54,924 nt of DNA from Burkholderiales bacterium (GTDB lineage Bacteria > Pseudomonadota > Gammaproteobacteria > Burkholderiales > WYBJ01). The DNA lies in assembly GCA_020848435.1 (NCBI GenBank), contig JADLAC010000040.1:1-54924 (forward strand), given 5' to 3'. The notes under the pieces were generated by a model. That model saw only the letters and a program-made list of their open reading frames with translations, ran no database searches and was not told the origin of the DNA. The stretch's first letter is position 1, and the number at the start of each line of letters is the position of its first letter. This document shows, piece after piece, positions 25,874 through 34,455 of this stretch. A program made the translations under genes and the position numbers.

Positions 25874-25914
25874 TTTTGCATTGGGTTGAAACAGGCGATG
25901 AACGAGGAGGCGTA

Positions 25915-26883
25915 ATGAGGCGGTCGTTGATGCTTGGTCCGATGCTGCTCGCCCTGACGGCTGTGCCCGCCGGCGCACAGGACTACCCGAATCGAGTGGT
26001 CAAGCTGGTGGCGCCGTTCGCCGCCGGCGGCTCGACCGACGTGCTGACGCGCATCACTGCCGCGCAGCTCGCGAGTCGCTGGAGCCAATCGGTGGTGGTC
26101 GAGAACCGCGTCGGTGCGAGCGGGCGCATCGGGGCGGAAGTGGTGGCGAAGAACACCGTGCCCGACGGCTACACGCTGCTCGTGGCCGGCGCGCCACACG
26201 CGATCGGCGCGAGTCTCTTCAAGAAGGTCAACTACGACCTGGCGAAGGACTTGGTGGCGATTTCCAACATCGCCACCTTCCCCAGCGTGATCGTGGTGCA
26301 CCCGTCGATGCCGGTGAAGTCGGTGAAGGAGCTGATCGCGCTGGCGCGGCTGCGCCCCGGCGAGATCAATTTCGCCTCGCCCAACATCGGCTCACCCAAT
26401 CACCTGGTGATGGAATTGATGAAGACCATGGCCAGGATCGATCTGGTGCACATCCCGTACAAGGGCGGCTCGGGGCAGATGATGGGCGACCTGGTCGGCG
26501 GCCAGGTGCAGCTCGCGTCGATGGGATTTCCGCCGGCGATCCCGCAGTTGAAGAGCGGGCGGCTGCGCGCGCTGGCGGTGTCCAGCGCCAAGCGCTCGCC
26601 CTTGCTGCCGCAGGTGCCGACGGTGAGCGAGTCGGGTTTGCCGGGCTTCGAGGTCTCGTCCTGGTACGGGCTGTTCGGGCCGGTCGCGATGCCCAAGGAC
26701 ATCGTCGCGAAAGTCAATGCCGATATGCGCGCGGCGCTCGCAGGCGACGAGATGAAAGCCAAGCTTGCCCCGCTCGGGGCGGAGCCCGCGCCGTCGTCCG
26801 CCGATGAGTTCAGCTGCTACGTTCGGGCGGAAATCGACAAGTGGGCGAAGGTGGTGAAGGAATCGGGCGCGAGCGCGGACTAG
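25915..26883 (+). CDS. Bug/TctC-family periplasmic solute-binding protein
   Basis: A 322-residue Bug receptor with signal peptide LMLGPMLLALTAVPAGAQ and mature start YPNRVVKLVAPFAAGGSTD. VVENRVGASGRIGAEVVAK and LVHIPYKGGSGQMMGDLVGG complete the family pattern. The ATG at 25915 follows GAGGAGG; an upstream ATG at 25876 gives no signal peptide. It is the last gene of the M20-Bug-SDR-Bug run. Its stop overlaps the stop of the convergent BON lipoprotein gene by 4 bp. Two different receptors in one operon suggest two related ligands or a recent recruitment. Confidence 0.92.
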   Translation: MRRSLMLGPMLLALTAVPAGAQDYPNRVVKLVAPFAAGGSTDVLTRITAAQLASRWSQSVVVENRVGASGRIGAEVVAKNTVPDGYTLLVAGAPHAIGASLFKKVNYDLAKDLVAISNIATFPSVIVVHPSMPVKSVKELIALARLRPGEINFASPNIGSPNHLVMELMKTMARIDLVHIPYKGGSGQMMGDLVGGQVQLASMGFPPAIPQLKSGRLRALAVSSAKRSPLLPQVPTVSESGLPGFEVSSWYGLFGPVAMPKDIVAKVNADMRAALAGDEMKAKLAPLGAEPAPSSADEFSCYVRAEIDKWAKVVKESGASAD

Positions 26884-27350
26884 TGCGCCGCGATCTTCGT
26901 CCGACCCTGGTCCGAACCCGTGCCGGAACCTGCCGTCACGTACAGCTCGTTCTGGACGCGCTTGACGCCAACGACGGTCGAGGCGATCTGGGTCGCGCGC
27001 CGGCGCGAATCGCGATCGGCCGCGGCTCCGCGCAGGATCACGGTGCCGTCCACGGCGCTGACATCGATCGCGGAGTTATGCAATCCGGGTTCGGCCAGCA
27101 GCGCGGAGACGACCATCGAGGCGAGCGTGCCGTCGCCGCCCGGCGCGCTGACCCGCTCCCGCAACACGGGCGGATCGATCGAAGGTTGCGGCGGCAATGG
27201 CGGCGGCGCGTACGTCGGCGCGGCATTCGAAACGAGCATCAGGCGAGACCGCTGCGCCGGGATATCCGAATCGCAGGCGCTCAAACCGAGCGATAGTATT
27301 CCTACAGCAGCGAGCAGCCCGCTGCGCGCTGGGATGCGATGAACTGACAC
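26880..27350 (-). CDS. BON-domain lipoprotein
   Basis: A 156-residue lipoprotein. The signal LLAAVGILSLGLSAC places the lipidated cysteine at about 26. A proline-rich linker (PPPLPPQPSIDPPV) leads to one BON domain, GTLASMVVSALLAEPGLHNS through VNRVQNELYV-type sequence (GVKRVQNELYVTAGSG). It resembles the BON lipoprotein at 22146-22577 in layout and in the phrases AVDGTVILRG and VGVKRVQNEL, so the two are paralogues. It converges on the Bug gene with a 4-bp overlap. It lies directly downstream of the defence operon but 95 bp away and of unrelated function. Confidence 0.85.
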   Translation of the reverse strand: MSVHRIPARSGLLAAVGILSLGLSACDSDIPAQRSRLMLVSNAAPTYAPPPLPPQPSIDPPVLRERVSAPGGDGTLASMVVSALLAEPGLHNSAIDVSAVDGTVILRGAAADRDSRRRATQIASTVVGVKRVQNELYVTAGSGTGSDQGRTKIAAH

Positions 27351-27445
27351 GGCAGTGCTCCTTCAAGCTATGCCGGGTCGATTGCAAGCGGCGTGCCTCG
27401 CCCAACCTCCACAGGATGTTGGGCTAGGCGAAGCCGTCCTGCAAT

Positions 27446-30400
27446 TCAGTGAACTTGCCAGCCGCTGCGGACTTTCCTCAAGAGCGCGTTCACGTCGTCG
27501 AGCACGCCCTGCGGCAGCGGTGCGCTATCGCCGAGCTCTACGGTGACCTTGAACGTCAGGTGAAAACCGGCAGCGGCCTGTCGTATCTCGGCGACAAGCT
27601 CCGCCAGATCTTGTATCTCGCCGGTGTCCAATTCCGCGCTGCCGATTTTGGCGCCGAGACGGCGCGCTTCGAAATCTGCGGTGCGCTTCGCGACGCGAAT
27701 CTTGATCGCGGCCGCGCCGCCCAGGTCGACGGGCCAAGTCGAGGAATCTATGGTGCGTTCCAGAAGACCGACGCGAAACGCATCGTCCAGCGCCGATCTG
27801 GCGAGCGTCCACGGCAACGTCGCGCCGAGCTGAACCGATAGCGCGACGTGAAGCGCGTGCGCTGTGGTTTCCTCGTTGCTCCAAGCGGCAGGAATTCGAT
27901 CCGGCAGAAGCTCCGTCGCGCCGACGGGCGGCGGCGGCGCATGCAGCTCGCTGGTATCGCCAAGCAGGCCGATCGGGACATCTTCGGCGAAGAGGCTCAA
28001 CCCCGGACTCACCAGCCAAACGCGTCCCGCCTTGACCGCAGCGGCAAGCGCCACTTTGATCACCTCCGGCGTCGCTGCCGGGATCGCCAAGGGCTCCTTG
28101 TAGCCGCCCTTGTCTACCTGGACGTGGTGCTTTCCCGAGAAATACCTCGCGAGCGCGCCCAACTCCAGCGGCTGCCCGTGCCACAGTTCCGGCAGTACCC
28201 CAGGTGCCAACAGGTCGGGATCGATATCCGTGAGCGTCGCGGCCTCCGACAACACCACTTCCAGGCTCGGCTCGCGCAGCGCCTGCTCGTCAGGGCGCGA
28301 TTTCCAGAATGTCCGCGCTGATCGGTCGGCGCGCGTCACCTGCAAGACGAAATCGCCCGCCTCGCAACCGCGCAACAACGTATCCATGATCGCCTGCCGG
28401 TTGAGCATCTTCGGCAGCCGTGCGGTCGAGGCGAACGCGCCGACCAGGTCTTTCACGTAGCGCGATGTCTCGCCCGCACTCCAGAGATCGAACGGGCCGC
28501 CGGGCAGCAGCGCCTCGGCATTGATCGCGCTGGCTTCGATGCGCGAACGTTTGTCGGCGGCGATCTTCAAGAACAAGGGCTCGTTGTCCACGCTCAAGCG
28601 GAACGCGGCGATGTCGTTAGCATCGTTGACCGTGACCACGATGCAATAGGCCATCACGATGTGCGAGGCCATTTCCCCGCGCGCAGCCCTGCGATTGATC
28701 TCCAACTGCGCGAGGCGCGCCGTATCGACATCCTCCCGGCTCGTGAGCATGGTGCGGACCTGCTCCCACGCCAGCACGTCCCGGACGCGCTCGCGCGCGA
28801 CATCGATGCCTTCCTTCGACGCAACGGCCAGGACGACGGCGTTGCGGTTGGTGGCGCGCGGTCGATCGGCGCTTGTCGTCTCTTCGATGTAGCGCTTGGC
28901 TTCCGGGCTGGGTTTGCCCGACTCCGAAGCTGCCTTGGGACCGAGCACGGCATAGTGAAACGCGCCGTCGTCCTCGATATCGGCCGGGCGTGATGGCAGG
29001 TTATGAACGATGGCCCCCGCGGATCGCGCGCCTTCGATGAGCTTCTTGGTGCCCGCGATCTCCTCTTCCAGCACCTGCTCGACGACAGTCGGCGCGACGT
29101 GCGTTCGCGCATCGTGGTGCATCTGGCGCAGGTTCGGCTTCGAGCCCAGGCGCCAAACTCTGGGTAGGACCGCGTCGCGCTCCGCGGTAAACGTGTCGTC
29201 GAGATACCACGACACCTCCGCCCAGCGGGTGAGGCTCTTGGCGAGCTCGATTCGATCCGGCGCCCCCTGCCCCAGCAGCACCATCAGCTCGCGCGATTGC
29301 GCTCGCTGTCCGATCGGCTGTGAGTGCATGAACGTGGCGATCACCGCCTGCTCGAGCTCCCGGTTATCCAGCATCGATTCGTGCTGAATCTCGCGCGCCT
29401 TGTCGAGCTCGCCGTGCAGGATCGCCTGCCAATCCTGTCGCCTGCCCTCGTATTGCTCGGTGCGTGCGATGGTGACCAGCTCGCGCGTGGCTTCGGTCAG
29501 GTTGTTGTCGCCCGGCGCGGCCAAGAACACGGCAGGCCCGACCAACGGCGACGGATCACCCCATTCTTCGGCGTCGCGAAGCGCGGACGCGAACGTGCGC
29601 AGCACCCCGCGCGTGCGCTGGAAGCCTTCGAGCATGGTCCATTTCTCGAACAGCACGTCGGTCAGCTCGGGATGGAAGGGAAAGGCCTCGGTGTAGCGGC
29701 TCTCCTCCTGGTTGCGGTTACGTTTGCTCTGATCGTCGAGCTCGCAAATCCCGTTCAAGGCAGCAACCACCTGCGCCTTCCATCCGCTCTTGTCGGAGTA
29801 GCTCTGCGGCGTGAACAGCCGCCGGCGCAGCACTTCGGCGACATCCTGGCGCTCGACCGGCTGGATGCCGGCATCGGCGACGCGCTGGAAAATGGCGTAG
29901 AGCGCATGCTCGACCTGGTTGCCGAGATCATCGCTCTTGGCCGGATCGGCGGCGAGCAGCGAGGCGACCAGCGCGCAGCGGTCGACGCGCCCGGCCGCCT
30001 GGGTCAAGCACTGGAAGAACGTCTCCAAGCGCTTGATCCATGCCTTGTCGGTGGCGGCGATCGTGTGCGCCCACATGAGCACTTCGTCGAGCAACACCAG
30101 GGTGGCGAGGCCCTCTTTCTGCGGTAGCGCAAGCAGATCTTCCATCACGTTGGTGGCGGGCGGCGTGTCGCGCTCCCTGGCGCTCCCCCCGAGCAGCTTC
30201 AAGCCCGCTTCCCCGCCCAACTGCCAAGCCAGCGCGCTCCAAGGCAGCTTGAAGCGCCGCACGGCGCCGTCCGGCGCACGCACGTCCATGCCGGTCTCGG
30301 CGTCCAGCCGGTCGAACGCGAGGGCGGCGATGCGCGCGCGCGGGGGCGTCATGCCGATATGACTGGTGAATTCCTCGACCGCCGGCAGCTTCGGCAGCGA

Positions 30401-30712
30401 TTGCGGATCGGACACCAGGTGCACGAGCGCGATCAGGGCATGCGTCTTGCCCCCGCCGTAGGTGAGCTGGAGCTGGCGCACCGCCTTGTCCGATCTTCCG
30501 GCAAGACGCAACACCACGTCGCGGGCAAGCTCGCGCAGCTTGGTGGTCGCGTAGGTGAGCGCGAAGAATTCCTTCGCATCGTGATATACGGAGCGCTTGC
30601 GATCCATGATCACGTCGTAGAGGTCGGCGGCGAATTCCTTCTGCGACAGCTCGCCGCTGCGGATGTCGGCACGAAGCTGAACGACCTGGTGCCACGCTTT
30701 GGTCTTGGCCAT
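27446..30712 (-). CDS. DUF499-family P-loop ATPase of an Hma-like defence operon
   Basis: A 1088-residue cytosolic ATPase. The Walker A motif is GGGKT at 86-90 (LQLTYGGGKTHALIALVHL) and the Walker B motif is LVLLDEVLMWA at about 195-215; both are characteristic of DUF499 (COG1483). The rest is a long alpha-helical body with no other domain I recognise. It follows the DUF1156 methylase by 9 bp in the same operon. DUF499 and DUF1156 proteins are known to occur as pairs in predicted defence loci. Its likely role is an NTP-driven motor or switch that works with the methylase and the SNF2 helicase on invading DNA. The function is inferred from context only. Confidence 0.87.
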   Translation of the reverse strand: MAKTKAWHQVVQLRADIRSGELSQKEFAADLYDVIMDRKRSVYHDAKEFFALTYATTKLRELARDVVLRLAGRSDKAVRQLQLTYGGGKTHALIALVHLVSDPQSLPKLPAVEEFTSHIGMTPPRARIAALAFDRLDAETGMDVRAPDGAVRRFKLPWSALAWQLGGEAGLKLLGGSARERDTPPATNVMEDLLALPQKEGLATLVLLDEVLMWAHTIAATDKAWIKRLETFFQCLTQAAGRVDRCALVASLLAADPAKSDDLGNQVEHALYAIFQRVADAGIQPVERQDVAEVLRRRLFTPQSYSDKSGWKAQVVAALNGICELDDQSKRNRNQEESRYTEAFPFHPELTDVLFEKWTMLEGFQRTRGVLRTFASALRDAEEWGDPSPLVGPAVFLAAPGDNNLTEATRELVTIARTEQYEGRRQDWQAILHGELDKAREIQHESMLDNRELEQAVIATFMHSQPIGQRAQSRELMVLLGQGAPDRIELAKSLTRWAEVSWYLDDTFTAERDAVLPRVWRLGSKPNLRQMHHDARTHVAPTVVEQVLEEEIAGTKKLIEGARSAGAIVHNLPSRPADIEDDGAFHYAVLGPKAASESGKPSPEAKRYIEETTSADRPRATNRNAVVLAVASKEGIDVARERVRDVLAWEQVRTMLTSREDVDTARLAQLEINRRAARGEMASHIVMAYCIVVTVNDANDIAAFRLSVDNEPLFLKIAADKRSRIEASAINAEALLPGGPFDLWSAGETSRYVKDLVGAFASTARLPKMLNRQAIMDTLLRGCEAGDFVLQVTRADRSARTFWKSRPDEQALREPSLEVVLSEAATLTDIDPDLLAPGVLPELWHGQPLELGALARYFSGKHHVQVDKGGYKEPLAIPAATPEVIKVALAAAVKAGRVWLVSPGLSLFAEDVPIGLLGDTSELHAPPPPVGATELLPDRIPAAWSNEETTAHALHVALSVQLGATLPWTLARSALDDAFRVGLLERTIDSSTWPVDLGGAAAIKIRVAKRTADFEARRLGAKIGSAELDTGEIQDLAELVAEIRQAAAGFHLTFKVTVELGDSAPLPQGVLDDVNALLRKVRSGWQVH

Positions 30713-30721
30713 GAGTGGGTC

Positions 30722-33700
30722 CTACTCGGAAAGCGAGAGTGCGGCTTGCGGGGTGCTGCCGAGCTTGCGCAGATGATTGGACAGCTTCTCCAGGATGGCG
30801 CACTCCTCGGCCTGCCCCTCGGCGCGGCTCTTCTCGATCAGCGCCTGCACGAGGCGATCGAATAGCGCACTGTGGCGCAGCCCGCGCTCGCCGAGATAAT
30901 CGTTGACCTTGTTCTCGTCCCCGGCCTTCCAGAGGTGCATCGTCTTGTGCACCTGGTCGATCAGCGGCACGGGCTTGCCATTGGCGGGTTCGAGCCCCAG
31001 GCTGCGGTGCTTGCGCTGCTGCCAGGCCTTCAATTTGAATTGACCGCCGCTGCCCTTGGCGGAATCTTCTTCCGCTTCGGCTACGTCATCGCCGTCGGCT
31101 TCATCCACGGTTCCGGCATCCTTGCCGCGGGACAGTATCTCGAACTGGTCCGCGAGCGAGCGCTCGGACAGGTTGCACGACACAGCGTACAGAATGCACG
31201 CGCCGGCCGGTGCATCCTTGAGCCCGAAGTCGTTGCGGTGCAGGAGGTAGTAGGTCGTCACGTCGTCGAGCGAGACTTCGCTGGCGCCAGCCTGCGCGCC
31301 GCCGGAGAGCACGCGCCCAACGACGAAGTCGACCACGATGCGGCGCACGTGGCGCAGGAACTCGGTGACCGTCACCAGCACGCCCGCTTCGGTGGCCTTC
31401 TTCACCGCCGGGTAGCGGCTGTAGGCTTCGAGCGCGGGACCCGTCGCCGCCCAGACGAAGTCCGGGCCGCGTATGCCCGCGTCCCAGAAATCGCGCAGGC
31501 GCTGGGTGATGTTGGCTTCCATCTCCTTCAGGACATCGGTGTCCCAGCCGGCGCGGGCCATCGGATCGCGTTTGCGGCAGACGAGCCAGACGGAGGAGGA
31601 AAGGGCGGCAGAGGACATTGCGCGCATACGATTGCCCATCTCGGTCTGGATCGGCCAGCTTCCGTCGACCACGAAGCCGGCGCGAATGATCGCGGACACG
31701 AGCGTCTCCCAGGCATCCGGATGTTTGTGCGCGAAGACGATCACCAGGCGCCCCTCGGCTTTGAGCGCCGCGTGGCAAGCCGCGAACGATCGGGCCATGC
31801 CTTCCTCGTAGTTGCGCTTGGAGGCAGCCTTGTCGCCGCCGAAGCGCGAGGCATCGTCGATCAGCTCGCCGTCGCGATCTTCGTGGCGCCATTTCGGCGA
31901 AAGTGTCGCGCTGAATGCGGTGTCCCATTCAGGGGCGAGACCCTTGAGCGTGCGCCGCAACCAGACATAGAAGAAATCCATCAGATCGGAGTAGGGGATG
32001 GCATCGTAGTACGGCGGATCGGTGACGATCACGTCGATGTCGTCGTTCGCTTTCGATACGGCCGATCGCATGATGACGTTCGCAGCATGCTCGCTGGGTG
32101 GGAACGCAGCCACATGCTCGATGAACTGCGCGAGCCATTCGACGCCACCCGGGTAACCGCCCGAGCTGTCGGCGGTGGCGTTCGCCTCCGCGAAGTCCCA
32201 ATTCATGGGTAGGGCGAAGCGGGCGAAGGTGTTTCGTATCTTGTCCCATCCGACCGTCCAGGAGCAGAGGGCGCTGCCGCGGTCGGCGATGCGATCCACC
32301 ACGATCGCGAGTAGTGATGTGATCGCAACAGCGTATTCGCGCGGATAACCCTGGTCCACCAGGGCCGCGGGTAAGCGCCTCGTAGCGCGCACGAACTGAC
32401 CAAGACTGAGCAACTGACGGGAGTTGAAAAGCTTCTGCCACTGGTCGAGCCCATAGAGCGGCACCCGGAAGCCGGGCGCGTCTGCAGAAGCGAGAGGTTC
32501 TGTGGGTAGACCGAATGGAACTTCGCGATATACATCGGCGAGATCGGCAGCAACACGTTCCGAGCCCTTGATCTCATCGAAAGTGGCCAGGCGATACTCT
32601 TTGCCCTCGGGTCCGTCCACAACCACGGCAGTCATCACCGCACCGAGCCGGCCACCCCGCCCCTCCAACCTCAAGTCATCCATCGTCACGATGGTCCCGC
32701 AGCACGGACATTGCGCGCCAGACCGGCTCATCGTTCCAGCGCCGATGCGCTTATCGTGCTCCCGCCGCTGGGCGGGGTTGCCACCCTGCACCTTCACATC
32801 GTGATCGATGCCGAACACGACGCCGGTCCTGTCCGCGTTCGGCGCCATGGTGAGCAGCACCCGCTTGTCATCCTTCTTCGCCAGCCAGCGCGTCTTGAGC
32901 AACGGAATGGTGGCGCGGCAGGCTTTGCACTTGACCGTGCGCGCCCATAGGTAGGCGACGGTCGGCTTCGCGATCCAGCGCGGGTTGCGCTCGTTGGCGA
33001 GATAGTCTCGATCGAAGCCGGCGTTGAGCAATTCGATCTGTGGCTCGCCCTGCTCGTCGATCGGGACGAGCTTCAATTGCTCCTCGTCGGCGCGCGCCAG
33101 CGGCACGCGGGCGTAAGGCTTGACGCTGCAGAACTCGGCATAGGTCGGGTAATAGGGCGCCAAGTCTTTGCGCGCCTGCTTGAGGACCCAGTATCCCCAT
33201 GCGCGCACGTGCCACGCGAGATCCGCCTGCAGAAACGCGGGGTCGGAAGTGACCGACGCCAGGAACGCCTGCTGCGCGGGATCGAGCGCGGTGCGGGCGA
33301 ACTTGGCGAGCGTCTTCTGGATGTCGCTTTCCTTGACCCCCTTCCCGCGCAGGTAGCCCGGCAAGCGGCTCTTGATGTAGCTCGCCATGAAAGCCGGCTC
33401 GTCCAGCACGAACGCGGGCAGCTTTCGCGTCTGGCCGGCGAGCTTCTGCGGATACTCCAGCGTGCACTTGAGGATGAACCAGGCGACGGGATTGATATCC
33501 ACGGCGGTCACTTCGCAGCCCAGGCGCATCGCCTCCAGCGGAATCGCGCCGCCGCCGGCAAAGGGATCGAGCACCTTGGGCGCTCTGCCGCCGTAGGCCT
33601 GGCGGATCTCCTGGCGGAACCACTCCAGGTCGGGCCCGGACTCGCGGCCCCAGTGCAGGATGCCGCCGACCGTCGCTTTCGCTTCGATCTCCTCCACCTT

Positions 33701-33961
33701 GCCGGAAGGCAGCTTCTTCTTCTTCATCGTCTTGTCGACCCGGCCGGCGAGCCGCGCGAGAATTTCCCCGCGCTTCGCCTTGTCGCCCGGATCGGGCAGC
33801 AGGGTCGCAATCAGCGCCGCGCGACACGCGGCCAACGGCCGGCGCGCCGGCCAGATGTGCAGCGTCGAAATGTGACCATGGCGCACGTTCTTCTCGTGCA
33901 CCGCATCGAGCGAGGTCTGTTCGAGCGGAAAGGCGACTTCGATGAGACGCTTGTCGTTCAT
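30722..33961 (-). CDS. DUF1156-family adenine-specific DNA methylase
   Basis: A 1079-residue DNA methylase (COG1743). The DUF1156 start reads IEVAFPLEQTSLDAVHEKN and HISTLHIWPARRPLAACRAA. The SAM-binding motif is DPFAGGG at 132-138 (VLDPFAGGGAIPLEAM), and the catalytic motif DPPY is at about 648-651 (VIVTDPPYYDAIPYSDLM). About 500 residues separate them, including two zinc ribbons (CKAC and CPCC, at about 340 and 415). The ATG at 33961 overlaps the ancestral dinD stop (ATGA) and follows GGAGAAGAAG, so it is the preferred start. The frame is also open upstream to 34444 through the damaged dinD, giving a possible 1240-residue fusion. It is predicted to modify host DNA in the defence system. Confidence 0.9.
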   Translation of the reverse strand: MNDKRLIEVAFPLEQTSLDAVHEKNVRHGHISTLHIWPARRPLAACRAALIATLLPDPGDKAKRGEILARLAGRVDKTMKKKKLPSGKVEEIEAKATVGGILHWGRESGPDLEWFRQEIRQAYGGRAPKVLDPFAGGGAIPLEAMRLGCEVTAVDINPVAWFILKCTLEYPQKLAGQTRKLPAFVLDEPAFMASYIKSRLPGYLRGKGVKESDIQKTLAKFARTALDPAQQAFLASVTSDPAFLQADLAWHVRAWGYWVLKQARKDLAPYYPTYAEFCSVKPYARVPLARADEEQLKLVPIDEQGEPQIELLNAGFDRDYLANERNPRWIAKPTVAYLWARTVKCKACRATIPLLKTRWLAKKDDKRVLLTMAPNADRTGVVFGIDHDVKVQGGNPAQRREHDKRIGAGTMSRSGAQCPCCGTIVTMDDLRLEGRGGRLGAVMTAVVVDGPEGKEYRLATFDEIKGSERVAADLADVYREVPFGLPTEPLASADAPGFRVPLYGLDQWQKLFNSRQLLSLGQFVRATRRLPAALVDQGYPREYAVAITSLLAIVVDRIADRGSALCSWTVGWDKIRNTFARFALPMNWDFAEANATADSSGGYPGGVEWLAQFIEHVAAFPPSEHAANVIMRSAVSKANDDIDVIVTDPPYYDAIPYSDLMDFFYVWLRRTLKGLAPEWDTAFSATLSPKWRHEDRDGELIDDASRFGGDKAASKRNYEEGMARSFAACHAALKAEGRLVIVFAHKHPDAWETLVSAIIRAGFVVDGSWPIQTEMGNRMRAMSSAALSSSVWLVCRKRDPMARAGWDTDVLKEMEANITQRLRDFWDAGIRGPDFVWAATGPALEAYSRYPAVKKATEAGVLVTVTEFLRHVRRIVVDFVVGRVLSGGAQAGASEVSLDDVTTYYLLHRNDFGLKDAPAGACILYAVSCNLSERSLADQFEILSRGKDAGTVDEADGDDVAEAEEDSAKGSGGQFKLKAWQQRKHRSLGLEPANGKPVPLIDQVHKTMHLWKAGDENKVNDYLGERGLRHSALFDRLVQALIEKSRAEGQAEECAILEKLSNHLRKLGSTPQAALSLSE

Positions 33962-34444
33962 GGCTTCTTCTCCAGCCTGTTCTTTCCACGCTCGATCTGC
34001 CGAACGCTGGTTTCGGGTGTAGGCAATTGCTCGGGCATCGTTCCGCCCAACTCCTGTATCGTCTGGCGCACTTTCTTTCCCTTGCCGCCGGGTCTGCAAC
34101 GCGAAGTAGCTCTGGCCGTGTGCGATGACAGGTTTGGCGGGATCGCCGTTCTGCACGATCAGGTAGCAGGCATAGCGCGACAGGCGATAGTCTTCGATCG
34201 CACGTCTGGCACCCGATCCGATGTCGACCATTCTCGCCGCTTGGGAAAAATGGTCTTCGACCGGGTGGCCTGATTGCCTGCACGCTTCGATGGCCTTGTC
34301 TATTACGTGCTTGAACTTGTCCCAAGCGGCGTAATCGAGCAGTGGCTGGAGATCGCATGCCAGCCAGAACTCGGCTGCGTCCGCGCTGACTTGCCGGATG
34401 CTGTCGAAGCTGGGACGAGGGTTCGACGGTGTTTCGGACGCCAT
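33958..34444 (-). pseudogene. dinD: dinD-like gene with internal deletion and frameshift
   Basis: From the ATG at 34444 (preceded by AAGGAG) 121 codons match the N-terminal half of DinD: AEFWLACDLQPLLDYAAWDK, RLSRYACYLIVQNGDPAKP and SYFALQTRRQ. Immediately after Q121, skipping one base at 34081, another frame reads the genuine DinD C-terminus: GKKVRQTIQELGGTMPEQLP, then TPETSVRQIE. It ends at TGA 33958-33960, overlapping the methylase ATG. E. coli DinD has about 274 residues; here 121 + 40 remain, so about 110 middle codons are gone and the frame is shifted. In the 5' frame the ORF does not stop but runs through 40 meaningless codons into the methylase. DinD is an SOS-induced inhibitor of RecA filaments in E. 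coli. Confidence 0.85.
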
Positions 34445-34455
34445 GCGTTGCTCCT

